Source: Bradyrhizobium sp. Ec3.3
GTDB taxonomy: Bacteria > Pseudomonadota > Alphaproteobacteria > Rhizobiales > Xanthobacteraceae
Length of the DNA stretch: 64,000 bases
Assembly (NCBI RefSeq): GCF_000472925.1
Contig: NZ_AXAS01000019.1
Location: 117,587 to 181,586, forward strand
Reading direction: 5' to 3'
Shown here: positions 45,001 to 52,845 of the stretch, piece after piece
Layout: every line of letters begins with the position of its first letter
How positions within the stretch are numbered: position 1 is the first letter of the stretch
Notes under the pieces: model-generated
The model's input: only the letters and a program-made list of their open reading frames with translations
Database searches by the model: none
Told to the model about the DNA's origin: nothing
Program-made: the position numbers and the translations under genes

Positions 45001-45440
45001 TCCTTGTGCCAGCCGCAGATTTCGATCGCGTAGACCAGGTTTGGACTGCCGAAGCAGCGGATGAATCGCTCGACCCATTCGAAGCTGTCGACCATCGGCG
45101 TGCCGCTCGGCGTGGTGAGGGCGAAGGCCACCGCTTCGGCACCGGATGTCTTGCGGATATCGCCAAGCTTTTGGGCGATCTCGCCCAGCGCCTCGTCCCA
45201 GGAAATCTCGGTCCAGCCGGGATCGGCAGCATCCCGTGGCGCCGTCCGGCGAAGCGGTTTGGTCAGCCGGCGCGGACTGTGCACCATCTCGGGCGCGGCA
45301 CGGCCTTTCGCACACAGCGCTCCGCCGGTCGGATGTCCGGACAACGGCTCGACACCGATCAGTCGCCCATTCTCGATCACCATGCTCGAGCCGCAGCGGG
45401 ATCGGCAGAGCGTGCAATAGCCGGGTACGCGCTGCGCCAT
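42039..45440 (-). CDS. Single-chain molybdopterin oxidoreductase fused to FAD/NAD reductase and 2Fe-2S ferredoxin domains
   Basis: 1133 residues from the ATG at 45440 (a TTG at 45470 is possible). Residues about 8-45 bind a 4Fe-4S cluster (CTLCRSRC ... GGALCAKG). Residues about 50-700 are a DMSO-reductase-family catalytic domain: VLWGHNPARTW, TGACDRGGGNVW and a late molydopterin dinucleotide-binding domain near ADSRFPLVLTTAK. Residues about 800-1040 are a ferredoxin reductase: ARAYSLTGHD for FAD and FLAAGIGITPFISHLEA for NAD(P). The last 90 residues are a ferredoxin with CRVGQCESC (C-x4-C-x2-C) and CLTC. Electrons could pass between NAD(P)H and the Mo centre within one chain. No Tat signal is seen, so it is likely cytoplasmic. 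The substrate is unknown. Confidence 0.93.
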   Translation of the reverse strand: MAQRVPGYCTLCRSRCGSSMVIENGRLIGVEPLSGHPTGGALCAKGRAAPEMVHSPRRLTKPLRRTAPRDAADPGWTEISWDEALGEIAQKLGDIRKTSGAEAVAFALTTPSGTPMVDSFEWVERFIRCFGSPNLVYAIEICGWHKDFAHALTFGRGIGVPDYERADAIVLWGHNPARTWLAQATRVADARRRGARVAVVDPKPNGSGQQADIWLRIRPGADGALAMGAIRHLITTRSFDADFVTRWTNGPLLIDTETDRFVRASELWADQANDNFVALDRSGARAVDTRVAAFDPGSCELDAWVTLTAQDGRTIVAATAFSLLTAEAAPYTVARVAELTWLDESKITAFYELFESCPRLAYHSWTGVGQHTNATMTERAIATLYALTGACDRGGGNVWPAPPPTRTVNDYTLLPPEQQAKALGLSEFPLGPPSRGWITARDFSRAVLTGEPYRVEALMSFGTNFVVSQGHSSRNREALRALDFHVHVDMFMNPTAENADIVLPANMPWERDALKIGFEITQEAVETIQFRPQMLPRFGACKADYEIVAELAVRLGLADEFFGGDIQAGWNYQLAPLGVTVEELRRHPEGLRFPQLLRHEKYALPQQDGTVAGFATATRRVEIYSELMLEHGYAPLPGHIEPAESPLAERADSRFPLVLTTAKSGWFVHTSHRHVASLRKKTPDPALEISPTLAAGRGLTDGDWVIVTTSAGEVRLRVRLNEALDDRVTVAEFGWWEDCPPLGRAAIQAAGSPTSNINDALSDATRDPVSGSVPLRATSCDIRKDEAASRGHWTGKRGFAVAAIRREADDVVALELAPRDGGAIPAFRPGQHVLLSLPGFDAARAYSLTGHDDRNVLSIAVKKRRSDDSGFAGQAVHISDRIHRLAVGDEVQIESPKGIFTPPLQGRRPLIFLAAGIGITPFISHLEALARQRPAERVARVLLLHGCRNGGEHAFARRLRELADLLPELELVTAYSAPRAQDRCPADYDYAGRLDLSAIDPLLPLSPLTYLCGSPDFTTSMATRLIERGVPSFDIFTEAFASPPNVPRTLKPQTVHIADGDRSFTWTPELGTLLDAAQAAGLSLPSGCRVGQCESCLMRVVDGNVARLDGDHSATDQCLTCQSVPLSELTLAL

Positions 45441-45612
45441 AGGGGAGGCCGCACCGTTCCAAAGGGTCAATAGTGGCGCATTACAGTAAAGCGCTACATA
45501 GTTTCATCTGCTGCATACCCTTCGTCAAGCCCATTTATTGTGCCGTAGCCAAACGCGACTATTGTGCCGCGGACGAGCCGGATGATTCCGGAGCCGACGA
45601 AGCGGGAATGAA

Positions 45613-46293
45613 ATGGACCAGAATTTGCGGGAGCAGGTGCTGCAGCAGGTGCGCACGGAGATTATTTCCGGCCAGAGCATGCCGGGGTCGATGTATTCCG
45701 TGCCGACGCTTGCCGCGAGCCTTGGCGTGTCGACGACCCCGGTCCGGGAAGCACTGCTCGAACTGGCGCGCAGCGGGTTGATCGAGCCGATGCGTAACCG
45801 CGGCTTCAAGGTGGTCGAGCCGACCTTGACCGAGCTTCGCAATCTCTTTGATCTGCGCGAGGTGCTGGAGCTCCACGCAGCGACCATCGTCGCGCGCAAG
45901 AAGAAAAATCTCAAGGAGCTGGTTCGCTTTGCCGACGAGGTCGCCCGTGCGGTCAAGATGGAGGACATCAGGCTTTACCTCGAAGCCGATCGCACCTTTC
46001 ACCAATTGCTGACGGCAGCCGCAGACAATGCGCGCCTGACCGAAATGGTGATGGGGCTCCGCGATCAGATGCGGCTTTACGGCATCAAGTCGCGTGCGGG
46101 TCTTGCCCGCCAGAACGAATCCGCCGCGGAGCACTATCAGATCATCGAGCTTGCGATGGCCGGCGAGGAAGACGCCCTCGCCGATCTGCTGCGGCGTCAT
46201 ATCAGGGCGTGGGAACCGATCTTCATCGAGGCCTTGTCGCGGATGGCGAACCCGCGCGAGCCAATCGTCGCCAGTCGCGGCCATGGCCGGTGA
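45613..46293 (+). CDS. GntR-family regulator (FadR/FCD subfamily)
   Basis: 226 residues. The N-terminal winged helix reads LREQVLQQVRTEIISG ... VPTLAASLGVSTTPVREALLELARSGLIEP, the GntR signature. The C-terminal FCD domain has metal-site candidates in DRTFHQLL and EHYQIIELAMAGEEDALADLLRRHI. It diverges from the fused molybdenum enzyme with 172 bp between the starts, so it is the likely regulator of that gene and the AtoE-like transporter (inference). Confidence 0.92.
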   Translation: MDQNLREQVLQQVRTEIISGQSMPGSMYSVPTLAASLGVSTTPVREALLELARSGLIEPMRNRGFKVVEPTLTELRNLFDLREVLELHAATIVARKKKNLKELVRFADEVARAVKMEDIRLYLEADRTFHQLLTAAADNARLTEMVMGLRDQMRLYGIKSRAGLARQNESAAEHYQIIELAMAGEEDALADLLRRHIRAWEPIFIEALSRMANPREPIVASRGHGR

Positions 46294-46303
46294 TTGCCGG
46301 CCA

Positions 46304-46397
46304 AGATCAAAGCGCCCGAGCGGCCGCCTGCGCGCATGCGCGTGAACGCCGGCGGAGCATCACCTTCAGCAATGGGCTCGATGATCGCGAGGTGCTC
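46304..46397 (-). pseudogene. Possible remnant of a GntR/FCD regulator C-terminus
   Basis: On the minus strand one frame reads EHLAIIEPIAEGDAPPAFTRMRA, which resembles the C-terminal EHxAIxxAIxxGDxxxAxxxMRAH motif of FCD-type GntR regulators. Stop codons precede it immediately and the match ends soon after, so no gene is intact. It sits downstream of the dapA-like remnant. The 382-bp gap 46294-46675 holds only these two remnants. Confidence 0.3.
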
Positions 46398-46515
46398 GCG
46401 GCATCATCACGAACGCTGCGGCTATCGAAATGGCCGCCGAACCAATTTCGCGCCGGCAGCAGTTGTTGACGTTTCTGTCAGTTGAGTTCTTTGAGGCGGC
46501 GAGTCTGACGCGCTA

Positions 46516-46602
46516 TCAGACGTTCGATATCGGCAATGAGTCGGTAAACGGTGTTACAGCGATCACGTAAACGCCGCTCGCAGTTTCGCTAAGCAAAGCC
46601 AT
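46516..46602 (-). pseudogene. Truncated dihydrodipicolinate synthase-family (DapA-like) gene start
   Basis: An ATG at 46602 with AAGGG about 9 nt upstream opens a frame MALLSETASGVYVIAVTPFT, then stops after 28 codons. GVYVIAVTPFTD is the very conserved N-terminal strand of the DapA/N-acetylneuraminate lyase family. The remainder of the protein is absent. It lies 73 bp after the pxpC stop on the same strand, so it was probably the next gene of that operon before deletion (inference). Confidence 0.55.
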
Positions 46603-46675
46603 GGATAGTTTCCCTTTGTCTTCAGGAGGCTGTTAGGCATGGGACGGTCAGTCGATCTCGCAACGGCAGACAGAA

Positions 46676-47728
46676 CTAGGATGTCGCGACATCGGCTTGA
46701 ACCCATTCGAGAGCAGAGATCACGCCGCTGATGAGGTTGCTGGCCAGGAGATGCTCACTTGTGAGATTGCTGCCGCCATGGACCTCGATCATTGAATCGC
46801 CCACACGATCGATCTGCCGTCGCATCTCACGCACGAGCTTCACGGCTTCGTCTTCCTCGATCGATTGAAAATGGACGCGCTCACCAGGGCGAAGCTGGGC
46901 CAGCCGGGGAAGATCTGCGGAGATGACGGTGGCGATCTTCGGATAGCCGCCGGTCGTCTGGCGATCGGCAAGCAGGATGATCGGCTGTCCGTTGCCGGGG
47001 ATCTGGATACTGCCGAAGACGATGCCATCGGAGACGATCCCCACGGCGCTCGCATGGGCGACCCGGGGTCCTTCGAGCCGGCAACCCATGCGATCGGACA
47101 AGGGAGTGACAGCGTAGTCGGACCCGAGGAACGTTGCGATACCCTCGGCGCTGAAGGCGTCGTCCTGCGGGCCAAGGAGGACGCGGACAGGTCCATTGGG
47201 TCGGACGCGGTTGGTGGGGGACACCATGAGATGCGGCCTGCCCGGCAGGCCCGGGAGCGCCAGCGGCAGCAGGTCGCCCTTGCGCAGCGGACCGCCGTTC
47301 AGCCCACCGAGTTGGCTACGCGAATGCGTCGCCACGCTGCCGAGCATCGGCTTGATCTGGAAGCCGCCAGAGACGGCGAGAACGGCACGCGCGCCGTCCC
47401 GCGCCGCGCCGATCACGAGATGCTGGCCTGATTTCAAATCATGCGTCTCGTGGGAGGCAACCGGACGGCCATCGATCGCCATCGCAAAATCGGCGCCGGC
47501 AAGCGCGATGCGCGTGTCGCCATTGATGCAAGCGAGCACCGGTCCGGCCAGAGTGACTTCGAGCGCAGCAGTCCCGACGGTGTTGCCGACCAGCGCATTC
47601 GCGGTTGCAAGCGCAACGGGATCCATCGCCCCGGACTCGGAAATGCCGAACCGTTGCCAGCCGCGACGGCCGAGATCCTGAATTGTCGTGGCGAGACCGG
47701 GCTCGATCACTTCGAGATGTACAGACAT
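46676..47728 (-). CDS. pxpC: PxpC/KipA-like 5-oxoprolinase subunit (set 2)
   Basis: 350 residues from the ATG at 47728. It starts VHLEVIEPGLATTIQDLGRRGWQRFGIS, with GAMDPVALATANALVGN and GPQDDAF as in canonical PxpC/KipA. The frame can be extended upstream but would overlap pxpB. The gene lies 8 bp after pxpB. Unlike set 1 no biotin carboxylase or biotinyl carrier is nearby, so this set fits the ordinary PxpABC 5-oxoprolinase. Confidence 0.92.
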   Translation of the reverse strand: MSVHLEVIEPGLATTIQDLGRRGWQRFGISESGAMDPVALATANALVGNTVGTAALEVTLAGPVLACINGDTRIALAGADFAMAIDGRPVASHETHDLKSGQHLVIGAARDGARAVLAVSGGFQIKPMLGSVATHSRSQLGGLNGGPLRKGDLLPLALPGLPGRPHLMVSPTNRVRPNGPVRVLLGPQDDAFSAEGIATFLGSDYAVTPLSDRMGCRLEGPRVAHASAVGIVSDGIVFGSIQIPGNGQPIILLADRQTTGGYPKIATVISADLPRLAQLRPGERVHFQSIEEDEAVKLVREMRRQIDRVGDSMIEVHGGSNLTSEHLLASNLISGVISALEWVQADVATS

Positions 47729-47736
47729 CGCGCCGC

Positions 47737-48486
47737 TCACACCGTGTGCTCTTCTTTTTCGGCGATGATCTCGCCGGCTTCCGCGGCGCGTTCGAGTGCA
47801 GCACATTCGGCGCCGTCGATCGGACGAAAGCGAACGAGATCGCCGGCGCGAAACAAAAAGGGCTCGGCCTCGCGCCGCGGATCATAGGAGCGCACCGGCG
47901 TGCGTCCCAGCATGTGCCAGCCGCTCGGCGCGGGGAGCGGCGGAGAAATGGCGGCCTGCTGGCCTCCGACGGAGACGCTGCCTGGAGGCACGACCAGCCT
48001 CGGCTCGGGGCGCCGGTCGACGTGAAGGAAGGGGTCGAGCCCGCCGAGATAGGTCAGCCCGGGCATGAAGCCGATCATGTAGACGCGATATTCAGCCGCG
48101 CTGTGCCGCGCCACGATGTCGTCGGTCGTCGTATCGAGGCGCTGCGCGAGCCAGTCGAGATCCATCCCGTTGTCGCCGCCATAGGCGACGGGAACGGTCC
48201 AGCGACGACGAACCTGTCCCGCCGGCGGCGCCGGTGGCCACAGCGACATCACCCCGGTTTCGACGGCGCGTCGCGATAGCACCGTCGGATCGAAGCAGAC
48301 CAGCAGCGTGCGGTAGGTCGGTACGATCTCCACGATACCGCGCAGTGCGCGCTCGGTCAGCGCGCGGTCGAGATCGACGACGCGCGCATTGACGTCCGCG
48401 TCGATGCCGTCTCCGACTTCGATCGTCAGTGCTGCGTCGCCGGACCGGCGGAAACGCGGCAGAGCGTAAAGAGCGTCGGTTGTCAT
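47737..48486 (-). CDS. pxpB: PxpB/KipI-like 5-oxoprolinase subunit (set 2)
   Basis: 249 residues from the ATG at 48486, close to standard PxpB length. The blocks VEIVPTYRTLLVCFDP, YMIGFMPGLTYLGGLDP and PSGWHMLGRTPV are diagnostic. It diverges from pxpA, whose start is 145 bp away, so a shared regulatory region lies at 48487-48631. Confidence 0.93.
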   Translation of the reverse strand: MTTDALYALPRFRRSGDAALTIEVGDGIDADVNARVVDLDRALTERALRGIVEIVPTYRTLLVCFDPTVLSRRAVETGVMSLWPPAPPAGQVRRRWTVPVAYGGDNGMDLDWLAQRLDTTTDDIVARHSAAEYRVYMIGFMPGLTYLGGLDPFLHVDRRPEPRLVVPPGSVSVGGQQAAISPPLPAPSGWHMLGRTPVRSYDPRREAEPFLFRAGDLVRFRPIDGAECAALERAAEAGEIIAEKEEHTV

Positions 48487-48631
48487 GCTGGTTGATCGCT
48501 CGTCATGAGATTTATGGCCGCGCATCTACTCTTCGAAAAGTGACGCCGTTCCATGCAAGCAGCGCGCCGGATTCCTCGTGACCTGCGCCTCACGCCATGT
48601 CGATATCGCACACGCGCGAAACGAGGACGAG

Positions 48632-49408
48632 ATGACTCTGATCGATATGAACTGCGACATGGGTGAGGGTTTTGGTGTCTATACGCTCGGCGATGACGCC
48701 GAGATGTTGCGAACCGTCACCTCCGCCAACATCGCCTGTGGCTTCCATGCCGGTGATCCCCTGGTGATGCATCGCACCTTGACGGAGGCGAAGGCCAACG
48801 GCGTGCAGGCCGGCGCGCATCCTGGCTTTCTCGATCTCTGGGGTTTTGGCCGCAGGCCCATTCAAGGCGAGCGCCCCGCTGACATCGAGAAGATCGTGCT
48901 CTATCAGGTGGGCGCACTGATGGCGTTGGCATCCGACGTGGGTCACGTCATCCGCCACGTCAAGACCCACGGCGCGCTCGGCAACATCGCCGCCGAGGAC
49001 CGCGATCTCGCCGAAGCGGTGGCGCGGGCGATCCGCACCATCGACCGCAACCTGATCTTCGTGGTGATGCCCGGTCAGGAGACCGAGCGGGCAGGCGAGA
49101 AATTCGGCCTGCCGCTGGTGCGCGAGATCTATGCCGATCGCGCCTATGCCGACAACGGCAATCTGGTGTCGCGTCGTCTTGCGGGCGCCGTGATTCATGA
49201 TGCGGAGGTCGCTTCCGAGCGCGTCATTCGCATGGTGGAGGATGGCGCCATCACCTGCCTGTCGGGAACGCGGCTGCCGACCCGGATTGACAGCGTCTGC
49301 GTCCACGGCGATACGCCGGGTGCGGTCGCAATGGCACAGCGCCTGCGCGAGCGCCTCGCCTCGGCCGGCATCACCCTTGCCCCGATGTCGAAGGTCATTG
49401 GCGCTTGA
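48632..49408 (+). CDS. pxpA: LamB/YcsF family protein, PxpA-like (set 2)
   Basis: 258 residues from the ATG at 48632. It begins TLIDMNCDMGEGFGVYTLGDD, then ANIACGFHAGDP, AGAHPGFLDLWGFGRR and VKTHGALGN, the LamB/YcsF signatures. With the divergent pxpBC genes it should make a complete ATP-dependent 5-oxoprolinase. It resembles the set 1 protein but differs throughout, so the two are old paralogues rather than a recent copy. Confidence 0.93.
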   Translation: MTLIDMNCDMGEGFGVYTLGDDAEMLRTVTSANIACGFHAGDPLVMHRTLTEAKANGVQAGAHPGFLDLWGFGRRPIQGERPADIEKIVLYQVGALMALASDVGHVIRHVKTHGALGNIAAEDRDLAEAVARAIRTIDRNLIFVVMPGQETERAGEKFGLPLVREIYADRAYADNGNLVSRRLAGAVIHDAEVASERVIRMVEDGAITCLSGTRLPTRIDSVCVHGDTPGAVAMAQRLRERLASAGITLAPMSKVIGA

Positions 49409-49515
49409 TCCTCGTGCTGGTCGTCATCGCCTCACTCTAGGATCTCCGAGCGGCCAACCTTCCTTGTTTCCCGGTTTTCCGGAACGCGCGGGCCGGACGG
49501 GCCTTCGGGCTTCGC

Positions 49516-49773
49516 TCAGCCATATTCCTCGCCGATCCCGTATTCCTTGTAGATCTCGAGCGGATCGGTGTCGGGGAACAGGCGGCATTTGGCCTGGGCG
49601 AGGTGCAGGCTCACGGTCGCCGGCTCCTTGCCGTTGGCGAGCATCTTGCGGATGTCTTCCATATGGGCGCGCGGCTGGTGCTTTGGCGCGAGCTGCTCCA
49701 GCGCGACCAGCGCGGTTGCCAGCGCCTCGGTGAGCACCCATTCGTCGTGGCCCGTGATTCCCTTCTTCGGCAT
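49516..49773 (-). CDS. Conserved small hypothetical protein
   Basis: 85 residues from the ATG at 49773 (MPKKGITGHDEWVLTEAL), acidic and helical, ending KEYGIGEEYG. GTGGGG lies upstream. In-frame upstream sequence is arginine-rich and not protein-like, so the short start is preferred. No domain was recognised. It follows pxpA on the opposite strand, 107 bp away. Confidence 0.7.
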   Translation of the reverse strand: MPKKGITGHDEWVLTEALATALVALEQLAPKHQPRAHMEDIRKMLANGKEPATVSLHLAQAKCRLFPDTDPLEIYKEYGIGEEYG

Positions 49774-50121
49774 CGGCAGACCCCACATCGGCTGGCAAAG
49801 TCTGGTAGCAAGCGCAGTGTAACGCGACTTCCGCCGAATCTCCATTGAGCCGATGTGGCCGCCGCTGTCTACGCGCGGCGTCGCGGCAAGCCGCCTGGGC
49901 TCTCTTGCAATATGGCCAAGCGCAGCTAAAAGGCGCAGTCGCGCGCGTCCGGCCACCCGGTCGATTCCCGGCCTGCACCGCGCGGGCACTCTTAATCTTG
50001 GCTGCACAAAGTTGGCGTAGACCAGCACCCACAGCATTCCAGGCCGGCCGTTCCGGCTTGCGTGCAACATCTCCGCAATTCGCAACGTCGCACGATCGCG
50101 CCGCCCTTCGCTGGAGCCAGC

Positions 50122-50496
50122 ATGGTCTTTCTAAGCTTCGTCTACCGCTTCGTGACCAACTTCGCGTTCCTGGCGATGGTCTATTTCAGCCTGAACTTCA
50201 TGGAGAAGTATCCGAACCGCGCGATGCTCGCGATTCTCGTGCTGGTCTACACCGGCATGCGCGCGGCCTCGACGCTGCGCGCGTTCTATTTTTACCAGAA
50301 GATCGAGAAGCTGGAAGGCGAGACCCGGCGCCTGCAGGCGCCGATCAATGACGGCAGCGGCGGAACCAATGCGCGCAAGCAGATCGTGACCGACGTGGCG
50401 CGGCTGCGCCGCGACGGCGAGCTCAAGTCCTATATGGACCTGTTCTTCCTGGCGCTGATCGTGCTGCTCTGCGTCGCCGCCATCGTGCGGCAGTAG
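50122..50496 (+). CDS. Small membrane protein of unknown function
   Basis: 124 residues from the ATG at 50122, with GGAG 7 nt upstream. Three hydrophobic segments (FVYRFVTNFAFLAMVYF, AMLAILVLVYTGMRA, and a C-terminal LFFLALIVLLCVAAIV) flank a charged, possibly coiled-coil stretch with KIEKLEGETRRLQ. No family is recognised. Confidence 0.75.
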   Translation: MVFLSFVYRFVTNFAFLAMVYFSLNFMEKYPNRAMLAILVLVYTGMRAASTLRAFYFYQKIEKLEGETRRLQAPINDGSGGTNARKQIVTDVARLRRDGELKSYMDLFFLALIVLLCVAAIVRQ

Positions 50497-50508
50497 GCGA
50501 CTTCCAGG

Positions 50509-51780
50509 CTACTGCGGCCGCTTCTTCAGGCTCGCGAGCTTGGTCGGGCGTGCCGCGCTTGCGTTGGCGTTTTGTGCCATGCGCTTGGCCGTGGCGCGTG
50601 CGGCCGGTGGGTGCTTGCCACCATGCGTTGCGACCGCCGCAGCCCGGCCGCGGCCCTTCGCATTTCTTGACGAGATCGCATCGGCCGCGTTGGTCCGCGC
50701 CAGCCGCGCGACATGACGCGACGCCGACGTGGACATCAGGACCTCGAGCGAGCCTTCCTTGATCTCGAAAAGGTCCCGGCTCGGAACGGCCAGGCTCTCC
50801 GCGCCGGCCTTCGCAACGCCCCAATGCGACGAGCCTGCCTGACGCGGCAGCTCGGCATTCAGATCCGACAGCAGCGGGGCCCGCAGCGTTTCGTTCCGCG
50901 TGAAGACGAAGCTCGGAATCTTCGGCCAGCGCACCACGGCGACGTTCTCGCTCGCCGGATGCAGCATCCATTCGACCGGCTCGGTCGGCGTTGCCGGCCG
51001 ATCGGCAGTGGCGGGCACCACATGCACGATACGATAGCCGCGTGCCTTCAGATCGCGGATGATCTTGGGTAGCGCCGCGACGGTGCGCGGCTGGATGTCG
51101 TGCAGGAGCAGAATACCCTTGCCCTTGGCCTCCAGCCGCTGGATGGCAAGCTGATAGACGCGCTCGGGCGAGACGTGCCGCCAGTCGTCGGCCAGAAAAT
51201 CGGCGCTCCAGAGCTGGATGCCGCGAGAGGCGAGCAGGTTCTCCACGCCCTCGGCGCGGAGCAGGCCGGGAATGCGGAAGAACGGCGCGAGCGCGGACGG
51301 ATCGGTCATCGCCGCCGTAACCGAGGCGATGCCCGTATCGATCTCGGTCTGCGCCTTCTCGATCGGCATTTTCTCGAAGGTGAGCGGATGGTTTTGGCTG
51401 TGCGTGCCGACGGTATGGCCGGCGGCGACCAGCTTGCGCACGCCTTCGGGATTGGCCTGCGCCTGCGCCCCAATGGTGAAGAAGGTGGCCTTGATGCACT
51501 CATTGGCCAGGATCTGGAGCACCTGGTTCGAGTATTTCGGCAGCGGCCCGTCATCGAAGGTCAGGACCACCTCGTGATCCCGCAGCGGCAACGTTTCCCG
51601 GTACTGCATCGTGCCGATGCGTGGGTGCTCGCGCGGATCGACCACGATCGTGCGCGAGGTGCCGAGTGCGTCGGGATGGCCGGGACAGTCGGCCGCGAGC
51701 GCCGCGGCTGGGCCGGCGGTCAAAAATCCGAGGCAGACGATCCAGGACCGTGTCCGGCAGGAAACTCTACGACCGATCAT
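50509..51780 (-). CDS. Polysaccharide deacetylase (NodB family) with long C-terminal extension
   Basis: 423 residues from the ATG at 51780. A signal peptide ends around ALA-ADCPG. The NodB domain has VLTFDDGP (catalytic and metal Asp), THSQNHP (two metal histidines) and ILLLHD. The motif-3 arginine region reads FRIPG, without the usual Y/F after P. The last 170 residues are not part of the fold and end in a basic, alanine-rich tail (about residues 370-423), which may contact nucleic acid or cell wall. It could remove acetyl groups from peptidoglycan, chitin-like or exopolysaccharide substrates in the periplasm. Confidence 0.88.
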   Translation of the reverse strand: MIGRRVSCRTRSWIVCLGFLTAGPAAALAADCPGHPDALGTSRTIVVDPREHPRIGTMQYRETLPLRDHEVVLTFDDGPLPKYSNQVLQILANECIKATFFTIGAQAQANPEGVRKLVAAGHTVGTHSQNHPLTFEKMPIEKAQTEIDTGIASVTAAMTDPSALAPFFRIPGLLRAEGVENLLASRGIQLWSADFLADDWRHVSPERVYQLAIQRLEAKGKGILLLHDIQPRTVAALPKIIRDLKARGYRIVHVVPATADRPATPTEPVEWMLHPASENVAVVRWPKIPSFVFTRNETLRAPLLSDLNAELPRQAGSSHWGVAKAGAESLAVPSRDLFEIKEGSLEVLMSTSASRHVARLARTNAADAISSRNAKGRGRAAAVATHGGKHPPAARATAKRMAQNANASAARPTKLASLKKRPQ

Positions 51781-51962
51781 TGCTCTTCGTTTGCCCTCGT
51801 ACGCGATCCGCGACCGAACATCCACGCGATATCAGAACCTTGGTCGAAGCCCGGCCGAAACGGTTCAGGCCCGGGTCCCCATCCAATTTGCATGGCCTAG
51901 CATGAACGGAGGCTTAATTGCCCCGCGATCACCCCAATTTGGGCCGCCGTGACATTCCGGCA

Positions 51963-52763
51963 TCAATGCGCATTGGCGCTCTTTTGCGTCACTGCCGGGA
52001 CAATGTGAACGACGTGGTAGCCGTTGTCGTGCAGGTACCGCAGGAACGCGGGCATCATGGCCGCGGTTCGCGCCTGCGCGTCATGCAAGAGGATGATACC
52101 CTTCCTGGCGGCCTCGAGCCGCTCGGTGACCTTCTTCAATTCCTGCTCCGGGGTCATCTCTTCCCAGTCGCTGGCCCAAAGGTCTGCCCCGAACACGGCG
52201 ATCCCGCGTGATTGCAGGAGATCGAGGGTTGCGGGCGTCGAGTCGAAATAGGGGAAACGGAAGAACGGGGTCGAGGGTGTGCGGGTCGCAATCCCGTGGA
52301 GCGCCTTCTCGTCGGCCTCGATCCCGCGATCGATGTCTTCTTTAGCGTGCTCGAAGGAGATCTTCGACGACATCGGATGCGACCAGCTGTGATGCGCCAC
52401 CGTATGGCCTTCGGCAGCGATCCGTTTGACCAGTGCCGGAGATTCTGCCGACGACTGGCCGACCAGGAAGAAGGTGGCGCGCACGCACTCATGCGCGAGC
52501 GCCGCCAGCACCTTCTGCGTGTGCGGCGGCCGGGGTCCGTCGTCGAAGGTCAGCACGACCTCGTGATCGGCGAGCGGCAGGGTCTGCGGAAAGCTCTTCA
52601 GCCCGACCCGCGGATAGGTCTTGGCATCGACGCTGAGTACGCGCGCAGTGCCGAGCGCATCCTCGCGCGGGCAGTCGGCCGCGTCCGCCGCCGTGATGCC
52701 GGCAAGCACCGCCGTCGCGGCAGCGAGCAGCAGGGGCCATTGGTGCAGACGCATCTTTCTCAT
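51963..52763 (-). CDS. Polysaccharide deacetylase (NodB family)
   Basis: 266 residues from the ATG at 52763, with a signal peptide ending ADA-ADCPRED. The NodB motifs are complete: LTFDDGP, HHSWSHP, FRFPYF and IILLHD. It is a paralogue of the protein at 50509-51780 (both begin the mature chain with ADCP and DALGT), but without the C-terminal extension. The two genes are tandem on the minus strand, 182 bp apart. Confidence 0.9.
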   Translation of the reverse strand: MRKMRLHQWPLLLAAATAVLAGITAADAADCPREDALGTARVLSVDAKTYPRVGLKSFPQTLPLADHEVVLTFDDGPRPPHTQKVLAALAHECVRATFFLVGQSSAESPALVKRIAAEGHTVAHHSWSHPMSSKISFEHAKEDIDRGIEADEKALHGIATRTPSTPFFRFPYFDSTPATLDLLQSRGIAVFGADLWASDWEEMTPEQELKKVTERLEAARKGIILLHDAQARTAAMMPAFLRYLHDNGYHVVHIVPAVTQKSANAH

Positions 52764-52845
52764 TGCGCTCGATGTTGCCTTGTGACTATTGCCTGAGCCC
52801 CAGCTCAAACCAATTGAACCATCCTGTCAAACGGCGAGGCGCGCC

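Noticed and set aside
46294..46490. Short plus-strand frames after the GntR gene
   Set aside because: They lack ribosome-binding sites and domain similarity; the minus strand shows remnants instead.
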